Shown here piece by piece: positions 1-12,900 of a DNA stretch of 64,000 nucleotides. The notes under the pieces are model-generated. The model made no database searches. It saw only the letters and a program-made list of their open reading frames with translations, and was not told where the DNA came from. Origin of the DNA: Epiperipatus broadwayi (lineage: Eukaryota; Onychophora; Udeonychophora; Euonychophora; Peripatidae); the NCBI GenBank assembly GCA_028023455.1, contig JAQFVV010012434.1, positions 8,649,761 through 8,713,760 of the forward strand, read 5' to 3'. A program made the position numbers and the translations under genes. The number at the start of each line of letters is the position of its first letter. Positions within the stretch are counted from its first letter, which is position 1.

Positions 1-177
1 TTGTATATATATATATATAAATAATTGGCATTTTGATCAGTATTCTTTATTAAATAAATATCAAAATATTTAATTAATTTTTTAAGACATATATTAATAC
101 TTAAAAGATGTAATATAGTTATATGTATATTCAAACTCTTAATATACATATTATATTTTATGAATATATTTTTCCAG

Positions 178-256
178 TTATAAAAGAAAACTGAAGGAAG
201 AATTATTAGCTGAAGAAGATGATTTCAATGAAAAGAAGCATGCTCGTCTTGATGAA
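178..256 (+). CDS. internal coding exon of an unidentified host gene
   Basis: A 79-bp exon bounded by a pyrimidine-rich acceptor ending in cag (175-177) and a canonical GTGAGT donor (257-262). The only open frame starts at the second base, so two bases of the first codon come from an upstream exon outside the window. It encodes a charged, helix-prone peptide (YKRKLKEELLAEEDD, then FNEKKHARLDE), rich in Lys and Glu like a coiled-coil or low-complexity tail. It ends on a complete codon, in phase with the exon at 14988, which also begins on a complete codon. I do not recognise the protein family. The splice borders and the matching phase are seen directly; that both exons belong to one gene is inference. 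Confidence 0.72.
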
Positions 257-496
257 GTGAGTCTCTTGCTAATTTAATATTATTTAAAATAATAAATAAT
301 TATTTTTAAAGCTTAGCTTAAAAGGCTGATATTTGAATGTATACAATTGTAAACATACGCTATATAAAATAAATGCTTATTTACTTATAATAAAAGAAGA
401 AAAATTATGGTAATTATAACATAATCAGGCTTGGCCACTTGATGGCGTTGTTGGCAGTCAAAAACAATAAATGTACGGTTTACGGGGTCGTGTGAT

Positions 497-700
497 TTTT
501 AAATCGCTGTTTTTTTTTTTTGGTTATTAATTTATTGATTGCTATAATTTTTTTTTTCATGCCTTTTTAATTTTGTATTTAGTAAATGACAACCTTTTTT
601 TTTATTTTTAAATCGCTGTTTTTGGACAAATTATCATCATTCCTCCTTTTTAGTTATTAATTGATTGATTGCTAGAACTTTTTTTGCGATGTCTATTTAG
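497..700 (+). repeat. two-copy tandem duplication inside the TIR element
   Basis: The phrase TTTTTAAATCGCTGTTTTT recurs at about 496 and 605. Each copy is followed by a related stretch containing a ttattaattNattgattgctaNaa segment, giving a period of roughly 108 bp. The copies differ by small indels in T-runs. Confidence 0.6.
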
Positions 701-747
701 CGATGTCTTTCACTTAATTATTGCTTTCTACATAACAAAACAACTGT

Positions 748-786
748 GTAGGGTTAGGTTTAGGTTTAGTTTTAGGGTTAGGGTTC
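748..786 (+). repeat. interstitial TTAGGG-like telomeric repeat
   Basis: A run of degenerate telomere-type units: GGGTTA, GGTTTA, GGTTTA, GTTTTA, GGGTTA, GGGTT. TTAGGG is the common animal telomere repeat. The tract is short and lies within the 402-1502 TIR element, so it is part of that element and not a chromosome end. Confidence 0.7.
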
Positions 787-1525
787 TGTTGTTTGTAATG
801 CTAAAATAAAAAATATCAAAATCGTAACCGTAGTCGGACAAAAGAAAGAAACTGAAACTTTTTTAAACAACAACAAACACATATAAATGTCTTCTTTACT
901 TATTAAACATGTTTATAATATGTGCTTTCTATGAAATTTACAAAAAATCGTGTATATTTTTATTGGACAGCAGAAATACTCGGCTTCTGTTTTCGGCAAC
1001 TGCGGAAAAAGTTACGCGATCGCCAGCCATTTGATGAACTACGTGGTATTTCATGTGAAAACGAGATTTCGCACGCAAACTCGGCCGAATTCGTTTTGAC
1101 GTACTCTCGGCAAGCTTTTACACATTACACCTTTTCTAAATAAGGGTGTGGCCATTTGGAAAATTACTATAAAGTCAGGTTTCTTAAATTCATTACAAAT
1201 ACAAAGATTGTGTAAAGTATATTGTAAAAATTTGACTAATCAAACTACACACACATATATATCAAACTGTACACAAAAGATAAGTGTGTGGATTCACAGT
1301 AACTGTCACGAAGCAGAAATAGGCCGTATTATTTCTGCGTTACGTCATCATCAATGGCCTTCTAATGGCTAAGACAAACATTAGATGTTTTCTATAGCCG
1401 TAAGTCAGGCCTTGTAAATGGCATTTGTTAGGTGTTTTGGTGAGCCAGAACGCCATCAAGTGGCTAAGCCCGATTACGTTATAAGTACCAAAATTATTTT
1501 TGCATTTATTAATTAGATCTTAAAT

Positions 1526-1720
1526 CAAAACAGGCCAAACTCTCCATACAGTAGTGCCACTCAGTGCAAGGCAGATAATCAATGGATGTCAGAAGTTTGG
1601 CGATATTGGATGAGTACGCATTAGATAAGGATTTTATGCACAAGCCTTCTGGCATCCATTCATTACTCTGGCTTGCACTGAGTGGCACTACTGTATGTAG
1701 AGTTTTGCCTGTTTTAATAA
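1526..1720. mobile_element. foldback MITE, copy A
   Basis: Two inverted arms (about 1526-1592 and 1640-1720) share AACAGGC, GTAGTGCCACTCAGTGCAAG and, further in, a TCAATGGATG segment with its complement. The whole unit could fold into one imperfect hairpin. A second copy with the same internal phrase (aaggattttatgcacaa) lies at 46581-46782, which supports a real element family. No coding capacity: ORFs across it on both strands simply mirror the palindrome. Confidence 0.75.
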
Positions 1721-1759
1721 CAGTTATGAGCAAGCATAAGAAATGGAGATCATGTGATG

Positions 1760-3500
1760 TAAGATCTTAAATTGATAATGTATACGTACTTGGGATTTTT
1801 TCCTTGATTTTTTTTTTTTGTTTGTTTGTTTGTTTGTTTTGAAGATGTTTCAAAACTGAATATTGATTTAGAATACATTTAAGAAATGCACCTAGCAATC
1901 CATCTTGCTATTATACAGATAGTAATTTTTTAGTAAGAAAAAAGTCTAGGCTGATTTAAAATCTTTGATTGAATCAGGTCACTTTATAATGTTTTCTTTT
2001 CATTAGATTAATTATATCCTTTGTATTAAAAATAATTTTAACTGAAATAATTTCATATAAGGTAATCCGATTTCATTGTCTAATATTATGGAAATAGATG
2101 ATAAATAATAGATAATAATTTGAAAGATTTTAGTAATGTTTTTGCTAACAGGCACTATTCAAAAATTTTATACTTAAGGAATTGATGCTAATTTTTAAAA
2201 GATGTTATATGTTGATGAATGTAACGAACTCTAATAATCATTAAATTTTTGCAGTATAAAAAAACTTCACAGTATTTATCAATGCAAGAAATGATAGATT
2301 AGTGTTAAAACAATATTAGCTCTATTATGTAATATTGTCACTTAATGAAAACCAACAGAAATTTTTATAAAGAAAGACAGTTATAATAAATTAATTTTTA
2401 ACACTAATATTAAAAAGAAAATGTAAAATAATTTATTAAAATATTTCATTTTCAAAAAAAAGAAATTGCCTTTAAATTTTAGATTTTCTTAGTAATGAAA
2501 ATGATTTGTTATAAGGAGACTGAACTGTAGTATAAAAATTTTAATCACTTTAAAGTTACGGCAATTGGTAAATATGTATATTTGTTTATTTACACATTCA
2601 GTACATAATAATGTGAGTGCATGTATGTCAAATTTTCTGATTGAAAGCAGGTTGTGGTAATTAATACACACTAGTATAATCACCAAGTAGTAAAATTAAA
2701 TCACAAGTGGTAATTTTCTACTACTTGTTATTCTCTCTTATCACAATTTCTTTAGTATTTTAATATTTAGAGATACATTATAAATGTTAATTAACTGAAC
2801 AACAACTGTTAAATACATTCTTAAATATTCACACTTGAGTACATACTAAATAGTTGATAACATCAAAAAGTAAGGTTTGTTACATATGGAAATAATTTTG
2901 TAAATAGATGGATATCATTAAAGAAATTTATGTACTAAGTTTTAGAGTTAAAATAATACTATTAGCACTTGTAAATGTCTTGCTTATAATCTTTAATGAT
3001 TTTATTTCTGTTCAGTAATGAATTTTAAGAAATATTGATCTCCAAATTAACTGTGAAATCAGCTACATTGGCACAAATATTAGATGAAATAATGGGAATA
3101 TTTATGATAACTTTATAACTACAAATAAAATATTATTAATTGAGCTTCCTATAATTCAGCAATTTTTACCATCCAGACAAAATTATGAAAACATTCTTTA
3201 AATTTTTATGTTTGCTAGATTTTTTTAGCATGAGTTAGGATTTACATAAGTAACATTTTTTATTAAATCTTGAATACATATATATTAAACTAAAACATTA
3301 AGTCCTCTATAATAAATAAATTAATATATATATATATTTAATATCAAATAATATAAATATAATAAAAAAAAAATCCACTAGAATAAAACTACAAAATTTT
3401 AAAAATGCCTACATAAAATTGAAGATTAATATCCTTTGCTATAGCCAGCTTACGGTGTATTCTGCCATTTTAAGTAGCAATACGTTAATACTTAAATCTT
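1760..3500. other. AT-rich intron sequence, nothing recognised
   Basis: Apart from a (TTTG)n run near 1815-1840 and a short (TA)n tract near 3325, I see no coding frame, inverted repeat or family motif here. Confidence 0.5.
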
Positions 3501-3501
3501 A

Positions 3502-4152
3502 TTAAACTCTCACATCAATAACGTTCCCACATGAATTACCTACTTTCCATAAATTGTGAATACTAACACCATTATACTGTTTATTCAATACATTATCTGT
3601 ACTATTTATAAAATATGACTCCTTAATTTTTCTTTTCTTCAAATCATTTTCCATATGCAAAATAAAAGCACTATCAAAACAGAATTCTCCATTACAAATC
3701 ACTGCATGTTCTGCAAAAACAGATTTATACCTATCTACAGAATAACGCAATTTATTATATAATAATTTATGCTCCCTAATCCTCTTTTTCAATGCATCTT
3801 TAGTCTCCCCAATGTAACTGTGTCCACAATGACATACCACTTTATATATAATATTACATTTGTTGATTTTATCAATACAATCTTTACCATTAATAACTAA
3901 TCTTCCAGTATTTGCACCCACTTTAAATGCAACTTTAAAATCAGCAGATACCAATGATGTAATCTTATTACAAACAATATTATTTACATAAGGCAATGCT
4001 ATCCACCTTTTCTTTTTCATATTATCTCTTCTCCATCTATTTCTAAACCATTTTATCACTCTGAAATTTACACAAAACATCATTTCTAAAAAGAAATATT
4101 CTAAAACCAGGCAATTTATAGGTAAGTGGAACATTTGCATTTGGAAGAACAT
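3502..4152 (-). pseudogene. Penelope-like element 3' fragment: RT tail plus GIY-YIG endonuclease
   Basis: A 216-codon open frame. From about residue 47 it reads like the end of a Penelope-like reverse transcriptase (IALPYV, then KVAFK..NTGRL). It is followed by a GIY-YIG nuclease with IIYKVVCHCG at residues 101-110, SYIGET at 112-117, and R124 and the EH pair at 127-128 in the expected helix. Cysteines 99, 107 and 109 fit the metal-binding residues usually found around this junction in endonuclease-bearing Penelope elements. The catalytic RT core should lie upstream (above 4152), but no RT motif is visible there, so the copy is 5'-truncated. The first ~45 codons are probably chance extension. 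In intact elements this domain nicks the target for integration. The copy sits antisense in the host intron. Confidence 0.8.
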
Positions 4153-5325
4153 AGCCTCAATTATGCAAATATATATAACCCTATTGAATCTTTAACAAAT
4201 AAATTTGCATAGCAATGCATACAGATCATATATCAACAAGCATAATTATAAACAAAAAGGGTAAGATTCATTATGGTACTCAGTGATTATATATATATAT
4301 TTAAATGCATGTCTCTAATATAGTAACATCTTCATCATTTCACCAATTTGATTGATGGATAGCTACTTCGCCTCTAATTAATTATTAAAGAAAGGAACCT
4401 GTTCACCTAAGTGTGACCCAGGTTCAGGAATGAAGTAGCTTAGTGTCCATTCTCCTCATTGCCCCTTTAACAGGATTCACCTCCAGGCAACAGATATTTC
4501 CAGTATTCATGAGCTAGCTGGATGAAGTAATTCAGAAAACAATAAAATAGGAAAATTTAGGGACACAATGTTTTCACTAAGTACACAGTATTGGGAATAT
4601 GATCAAATGACCATTAATATTAAAATCTTATTAACTATAATATATAGATATATGATCTCTATATACTACTATGCTAAAATCCATTATAAAATAATAAAAA
4701 CCTCTTCCTTTTAAGTCATTAAATTAACTTATATGCGGGTATTATGCCAGCATTTTTATTTTTAGTATGATTAATCAATAATTATTGTTATATAACTAAT
4801 TTATGCACATAGATTTGATGATGAGTATTGAATGGATAATTATATGAGAAATATCACGCTGTACTTTTCTATAACAAAATTCCAAATAATAGACGCTTAT
4901 ATAACACATCTTTCAATTCGTATTTATTTAATAAGCATATCTGGTTTGATTGAGTCTACATATATAAAATAACAATTGCAAGGTACCTTTTTTTTTTTAA
5001 AAAAAAAAAGAACAATAAATTAAATAGACGCATATATATATATATGACATGAACATCTTACTCAGTGTAATTATAAAATGAATCTAGAGTTTAGTTAAAT
5101 AATTAAATGGCAATGTATTCTCATTCTCTTTTAAAAAAACATTTGGTAAAAAATAAAAAAAACAATTGCAGAAGACGGATGAAAATCTTTTTAAAATCAA
5201 AATAACTTTTACAAATTATTTAGAAATGATTTCCATCTTATATAGCTGGTTGAGAAAAAATAAAAATGTTTTAACTTATTTAAACTTTATCATCCAGCTT
5301 ATCCCTTATATATATATATATATAT
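4153..5325. other. AT-rich intron with (TA)n tracts
   Basis: No coding signal. A moderately GC-richer stretch at 4390-4530 looks repeat-derived but was not classified. TA microsatellites occur near 4290, 5035 and 5308; the last is the insertion site of the solo LTR. Confidence 0.45.
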
Positions 5326-8300
5326 TGTACCCTCACTTCCCAGAAATATATAATTATAATCACTTGATCTAGCTCAGTTAAATAACTATGTTTTAAAAAA
5401 ATGTATTTAAATCCACAATAACTATATTTTTAAGAATATCAATGATTAAATTAACTTAATTAATAAATAATAATCTAGTTCTGGTTTATAAAATGAAATA
5501 AATCAATATCTAATCAAATCATGAGTCTATGAAGTGAGTTTACAAGTGGTAGAGCGAATACATTAAGACAATCTCCCACTGGATATCACCTTAATGGCAT
5601 AAGAATACTATCCTTATTCCTATTACTTAAATACCACATTTATAGTACTCCTACGTCTTTAATCAAAACTAATTAAGTAAATTATCTTTAACAAATTAGC
5701 TTAAATATCTTTCTTAAAACTAATTTAACTCAAATTATCTCAGGTTCTCTTAAAATAATGATAAATTAATTATAACTTTTGTAATCAAGTATGATAAGGG
5801 ATTTAATATCATTCCTAACTACAATTTAATAATATTAATAATAACAAATAGTAATACTAATCTTTAATCTACAATTCACTCTCCTATCTTTCTATTTATA
5901 ATGTTATTCTTGTATATCTCATAATAAAATTGTAATATAATTCTCTATTATCCATATGGCATCTTAAATAAATATATTTAGTATGATATTATAATCTGAG
6001 AATATGTGGCAATCATTACTAAGATAATTTAATGTAAATCTTTGGTAATTATTCCATGACCCCCATAATAATATCATAAGTAAAACTTTTTAAATAAAAT
6101 ATATCAATAAAATATAACTCCTACATAAAATTTTATTTATGATGTGCAAATATTATGTCTTCATTATAATTATCTGTGATTATATAATTGTGATGTGAAG
6201 AAATTGAGTCAACACCAAGACTTATAAAACAATTTAACAATTTTATTAGCAAACTTAACAATAAAATTATTTACATTATTTACATTTTGATAGAATTCTA
6301 TTTATTCGTATTCAGGTATTTTTTCAAGACAAATCAAATGACTTAAAACATAAGATACAGAACATTTCTTCAATAGAATATTTCTTATTTTTTAAAATAT
6401 CACTATACAGCTTTTTTATTACAATTCTATATTATTAATTTATAGGTTTTAAATAAAAAATATAGGTAATACTTTTACTATGAACTTATCCTTGTTATTT
6501 ACTTTAAAAATTATTTATTATTCTGTATAGTCATTCTGCAATAATATTCATGTGAACAACCTTAATTCATAGTATACCATCAAACTAAGCTACTTACTAA
6601 TTATTACTTTAAACTTTAAATATCATGTATGGATTAGGGTGTTGTTATAAAATTATTTTTGTAAAACTTATGACTACTTTCATTCATTCAACACGATTCA
6701 GTTTATTACCTTTAATCATAAATAAAAATATGCATTATAAATATGTCTTTTTAAAAATTCTTAATAATTAAGTAATATCATTATAAATTCTTTTAAATTG
6801 TCAACTATTTATTTTTTAAAAAAATAAATAAATATCATTTTAACTATAAAAGTTTTATGATTCTTTCACTGATGAAATTATGTTTTTATAATTTTTACAC
6901 TTATTATAATCTAAGCAACATAACTTATCTTATCCAATTTAACAATTCTCTATTTCCAAACTCATTTATTATTTCCAATTTTAAAACAACCATCTTTTAC
7001 AATGTAATCCAATAAATTTCAATAACACATAAACTAGTAGGCATATGGGGTAAACTATAACTTCAACTTAACCTTTTATCAATTAACCATCATGGGTACA
7101 GTGTACATGAACTGAGGTATAACTTATTTGTTTAATAACCTCTTCTACCAAGTATAATGTCCAGGCTATTCATTCAGCACTATGGCACATTAAGCTTTAA
7201 CACATAGAAAAATAAACAGTGCCATGAATATAAACAAGATATAGGGCTATGTTAGCTATACTTGTATAAACATCAATATAGTATATTCTTCTTCCCATAT
7301 AAATAAAACCTACATACAATATTCTCCTGGTCGTATATAACCTAATACTAAGATATTAGCATTTAAATTCACCAATTTACATCGCCAAATTCATCCTCAT
7401 TTCTATAATAACAAATAAATTCATTTTTAGAATAACAGTCTAACTAACTAATAAGACAAGATTATTTCATTCTTTAATAGTTCTCAAACTTTAGCACAAA
7501 CAATCAGTGTCATATTTTTAACACTTTAAATTATTCAACAAAACATCCAATTCAGTTTTAATAGAATCATATACTTATATTTCTTTTATGTCTAAATATA
7601 TTTATTTACTATATCATTAAAATTATGCATATTCTTAAATAACTAAACAAAATGATAAATTATGTGTAGGTGTGTGTTTTATATACGCATCCATCCGTAC
7701 AAAATAACAAACACATTTTAAAACTATTAATAATTTACATTATTACCATAAGTAATTTATGTTGGCAATTACTTAGTGATGTCATCTGGAGTACGATCTA
7801 AATAAACATTTTATCATCGTTTATTCAACATTATCACACTTTAAAATATACTAAGTTAAAGATTTTTTTTTTTACAATAAAATTTAATTACTAAGTTAGT
7901 AAATAATTTAATGTTTTCTGTTTCTACGCTATATTTATACTATGAATAAATATTACTATAATTGTGTTAGTAAAATTAATTCTAAAACCATGTTTACAAT
8001 AATTTTATTAGAATTTCTTACGATGAAATGTTCTTTTCTTGAAGTTCATTACAGGAAGTATCTTTTCTCCTGGTAAAAAAACATTAATACACACTTTTGA
8101 TGTCAATAATCACGCATGCTCCGGTTCTTAACGTTGTAATATATAATCCAAACCGACAGTTCAAGTTAAATTCGGTACGTTTACTTTTATTCTAAGACTT
8201 ACACTAATATAATTAATATTTTTCTTATCTCCAAAACTTTAAACAGGCATTGTTAGGTAAATATCTAATTTTAAATATTCTTTGTCAAGATAATTTTCCA

Positions 8301-9969
8301 AATTCTTGTAACTTTTCCATATTTATTGAGGTTTAATATCTTCTGATACAACCAATACTTCTTCCAATATTTTCAAATAACTTATTATTTTCCCAAATAA
8401 TTTAAATAAACTTTTGTATGTCCCGCATACCTTAATGACTGACTTGTAATATTTTTTTTTTTATATGATATAAGTCACATACTTGCAAATGATCTTATAT
8501 TTTCTAGGAAAAATTCAATTTTAAAATATTTCTTCAGAAAGAAATATCTCCACGTTCTAAAATAATTGTTCGGTCATATTTAAAAGTTTTTTTCCTTTAG
8601 AAGTATTTTTCCATTGTGTTTTAAATAAATTTTCTTCATAAAATATATTATCTCATTCAACTTTATATCTTTTAATGAAAATGTTTTTTTTTATATATAT
8701 ATTCGTGATGTTCTTTTTATGAAATTTAGTCGTAAATCAATATGACTTATCAACATAGGCAAAATTATATTTATAACACAATAATACTTGAATACTTCCA
8801 TTAAATTTTTTATATTTAGTGATGACTTCTTCATGTTTAAGTTGGTGATAAATTGAACAAAGCAGGTGGCAAAGTAAGGAATAATTTATTTTTTTAGCAA
8901 AACTTTTCTAGATCCCACGAGCTTATAATAATAGACTACTGTACTTTTACAAAAATTGAATTTAAATAAATGGATTATTACACTACTAAATACTTTACCG
9001 AACATTGTAGAAATACTACGATGTTATAATAGTATGTCGGTAGAATGAGATAACAGCTCAATAATCGTCTGCCAAAATGTAAACAGCTCTTAAATACTCC
9101 AGCTGATTCCAATTTTGATTGGTCCGTTAAACAATCCTGGCCTCAAATTATCCGGGACCACGAACATTGGTTTAAAGTTAAAGTTAATAATAATTTACTA
9201 AATATTTATTTTTATTATATTATTCAATTCTTACTTAATTTTCACATTTTATTTACACTTACTATAGACTTTAAAATAATTTTTAAAAATCACATTTCAA
9301 TATTTATTACCATTTCTACCTTTATTTTGAACTTAACGTATTTATTTTCAACAAAAAACATAAATCTGATTTTATTTATTATATTCACTTTTAAAATCCA
9401 ATTTAACATTTATAAAAGATAATATTATTCTATTTTCGAACACAGGTGTGCGTCACGTGATTTACAAAACTAAATAAGGCGCTAATGATTTAAAGACTAA
9501 AATAATAATTTAATTTATAAAATGTTACATAATCACTATTATAGCACAATTTTAAAATAATTATTTTAATATCATAAAACCAAAAAATTACACTTTTCTC
9601 CCACATTATTATTTTTTAATTAAATGATTTTAAAAATATAGCCATTAAATACAATTATTATTACTAAATCTATTTGTTTAACTTTAAAGCATTACTTTTA
9701 AAATTTACCCTAATTATTATTTATAAGACATAAAATCAGTATTTATTATGGCCAATTCTCCCAACCATATAATCTTATAATGATTTTTAGTTAACTGTTT
9801 TCTTACGAATACCAACCCAACACTATACATCAATTATTTTACTTGCCTTAACTAAATTATTCAAAGATTATTAACACACAACATACATCATTCTTATCCA
9901 ACTTTAAAATTTAAAATTTTTCAGTAAATTATTAGAAATAATCCATTCTAACCTAAACAAAAGGGTACA
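5326..9969 (-). mobile_element. solo LTR (4.64 kb) of a Ty3/Gypsy element
   Basis: The left end TGTACCCT and the right end AGGGTACA are perfect inverted ends, and the flanks offer a 4-bp ATAT duplication inside (TA)n. The sequence aligns along its length with the LTRs at 48612 and 59808: the shared start, the segment containing ATGGCATAAGAATACTATC (near 5595 here, near 48880 there), the A-rich block near 6200 and the promoter block near 9090 all keep order and orientation. It is much more diverged than the young pair and about 400 bp longer. No internal gag-pol region is present, so recombination between two LTRs probably left this copy. It is antisense to the host gene. Confidence 0.85.
9089..9122 (-). 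promoter_or_regulatory. CCAAT and TATA boxes of the solo LTR
   Basis: On the minus strand ACCAATCA (CCAAT at 9118-9122) precedes TATTTAAG (9089-9096). The gap between the two boxes is the same as in the young LTRs although the surrounding sequence has diverged, which suggests past functional constraint. About 0.88 kb of LTR lies upstream, matching a U3 region. Confidence 0.6.
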
Positions 9970-9989
9970 ATATATATATATTCTACATT

Positions 9990-12900
9990 ACCAATGAAAT
10001 AATAAATAAATAAAAAAATCTTGTTGATTTTGTATGTATGCTAACGATATGTTAATATATATATACAAAACAAGAAAAAGAAACAGAATTAGTTGATTAT
10101 TAGAATATATTTGTTAACTTTATATATATGTGATGTAAAATTCATTAATGCATATTAACCAGAACAATAAAAGAAATGACAAAGATAAAAGTTACCAGTA
10201 ACTAAGAAGTACGTTGTGGATTATGCTTTATAAAGGGTGAATTAAGAGTTTATTCTAGAAGCCTCATGATACTATCATTCTTTCTTGATGGCTGTTAAGG
10301 TCTACATCATGGATGTCTGTGCTCATGTTTCCATTTAGATAGATCTTTTTTGATCTTCCATGCAGCAAGGGTAGGTAGTTATCAGGCATGGTTCTTAGGT
10401 CTTCTGCTGGACTTCATCTCTAAAACACACTTCTGAGAATGGACAATGAGAGGGTGGAGGTAAACTTCTCTACTTGCACATAACTTAGAGATTTATGTAT
10501 CTGGTAGATGATAGTCAAGATTTAAGGGCAATAAAAATTATTATTCGAACAAAGAAGAACTTGCAGTATTTTATGCCTTTTAACTTCTTTCCATTAATTA
10601 ATTAATTAATTGAAGTCTACCAATGTTTCCATTGTTTACCACTTTTCAAGAGAATCATATGATTTTACACTAATGTTTAGATTACAAACAATTGTTTTTA
10701 TGTTACATCATTTTTTTTAATGGATCTTAAATGAAATTTTTACTTAATCTATTTTGGTATTATAAAATGCATTAGCTAACATTTCTATTTGCTGATGCAA
10801 TAATTTTTTTATTTTACTTTAAAATTTTCTCTTAATTCTAAATTGTATACATCTAAATTTCATTAATAATTTTAATCCAATAGTATATACATAATTTTTT
10901 TTTCATTAATCATTTATTTTAATATCCATTCACTATGGTTGCCTTTAGGGTCAACAGTCAAATAAACAGTGAATGGTGAAGCAAACATATATATTGCTAT
11001 ATATATATAGCTTCAATATACTTATATGTATTCATACCATTATTTAATTAATTAATGATAATTGATTTTAACGTTATTTAATTTAGGAATTGTTTTCCAG
11101 TATAAAAGAAATGGAAATAATAAAGTCAAAAGATTATCTTAATGTGACATTTAGTAACAAATTTTGATTACTCATGAGAAACAATAGAAGAAAACGGTAT
11201 AATAAAACTGTTGCCTTAGAAATGAGAGAGCCTGTTCAGTTAATTGCTAAAACTACTTCAAAAGAAGATTGAAGAAATATAATAGAAGAGTTAATTCTAA
11301 TCCAGCAATATTTTTTCCAAGGACACCCAGCTCTATAACTCTGAAATTACATTGTAAATTTAAATTGATCATCTCAATCTTAATTCTTTTTTATTTATAC
11401 ATAAGTATAAAAGTAGAAGCCAGTTATTGCAGTTGTATTATAGTATTTAACTATTGAGGACTAGATTAATAATGGATAGTTATCCATCAGCTATTCATGC
11501 TATTGTGTATGTGTATATAAACATCCATACGTTTGGACTACTTTGTGGAATTAAGGCTACAATAATTATTATTACTTTATGAACATAATGGAAACAAATA
11601 CAAAATAAAAATAATAACATAAACAATGCTTTAAAGACAAGAGAATAAACTACATTTTTAACTGATGTGTTAAATCCCAGATATTATGTGCAATTTCTTA
11701 ATGTTAATTATTATATTTCAATCTGACTTATATCTTATGTTTTAAAGCAAGTTCATGGAACCATATCAAATTATTTTAAAAATTGGTTTTAAAAAAGCCA
11801 TTAGGTAGTTCATAAAGGAAAATTATTGTCAAATCATAAAAAAAAACATGTTTAATTTTTTTTTTAACTCTAAAATCCTCTCACTCAAAGTCTAGTGATA
11901 TAGGTTGTTATAAAAGATATAACTTACAATTAAAGAAATGAAGAAAAATAACATTCATGGAAGAAATTTTTATATGTATTAAACAAAATTTGTAGTTTAG
12001 TGAAAATGCTAATTAACAGATTATTAGCAATATTTAATGAATGATAATAATGAAGAACTTCGTAAATACTTTTAAAAGTTGATTTATTATAAAAGTGTGT
12101 AAAATTGGTGAAATGAAGATCAAAAATAAAATTATTAATGACAAAACTATATTACCACATGCACGCAAAAAAAAACATTAGAGGAAAGGATAACTGTATG
12201 AATGATTTTGTTTAATAAGCAAAAAAAAGAAGATGCTTTAATGTATAATAGTTAGTTTATCTAAGTGTCATTCCATGACTAAGATAAACCTGTAGCTCGG
12301 CTTAGGGTTTTTTTTCTTTTTGTTTTTTTGCCCTGTGTGGTTTAACACAATGTTAAGTAACAGATTTGAGAGTTCAACCTGTCATTTTTAATGTTTAAGT
12401 ATCATGTAACCTAAATACCAAATTATTCTATTGTATAATGCATAGTTTAGTAGGCATCAATACAAAAAAAGAATATCTTCATCTACAGATTAATTAATGT
12501 TTAGAAGAATCAGTTAAAGGAAAGTTCTGACTAATGCTTGATTAACAATATCATATGCTTTCAAGGTCAGTTATCTTCACCCTATTTTTTTTAGCCATTT
12601 CTTGAAGGCATGAGTAATCAAAGGATATCAGAAGGTATAGAATTATAAAATTTCTATCTAGGTCTATTTCTGGTTTTTGCCTTTAGACATTTTTGAAGAT
12701 TAGGATATGTCATAAGCATCTAGCAGCCATCTTTTACTATTCAGATGAATTCATTTGTATTGGTATAAAGATATAGTAGTCAATTTCTATATTTTAGAGA
12801 ATTAAATGGCCCTTCCAACCTTTAACTAGGTACATTACTCCAAAAGTATTACCTGAGTCTCTTATTTTTGTAGGCATATGCTTCCAAAAGCATTTATCTT

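Larger units (their letters stand above)
402..1502. mobile_element. 1.1 kb non-autonomous TIR element
   Basis: Imperfect terminal inverted repeats of about 55-60 bp face each other at 402-456 and 1443-1502. The best-kept core is GGCCACTTGATGGCGTT on the left and its near-complement on the right. The interior has a visibly different base composition from the flanks, an internal tandem duplication and telomere-like repeats. No transposase is recognisable; the small ORFs at 922-1372 show no family motif. Best described as a MITE-like or foldback DNA element. No target-site duplication could be fixed by eye. Confidence 0.65.

Noticed and set aside
1480-1770. Overlapping ORFs on both strands (74 and 62 codons)
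   Set aside because: They arise from the palindromic MITE; their peptides mirror each other and show no domain.
11090-11150. Acceptor-like TTTTCCAG followed by TATAAAAGAAA, resembling the start of the exon at 178
   Set aside because: The similarity stops after about 15 bases, no donor with a consistent frame follows, and such A/T-rich phrases recur by chance.
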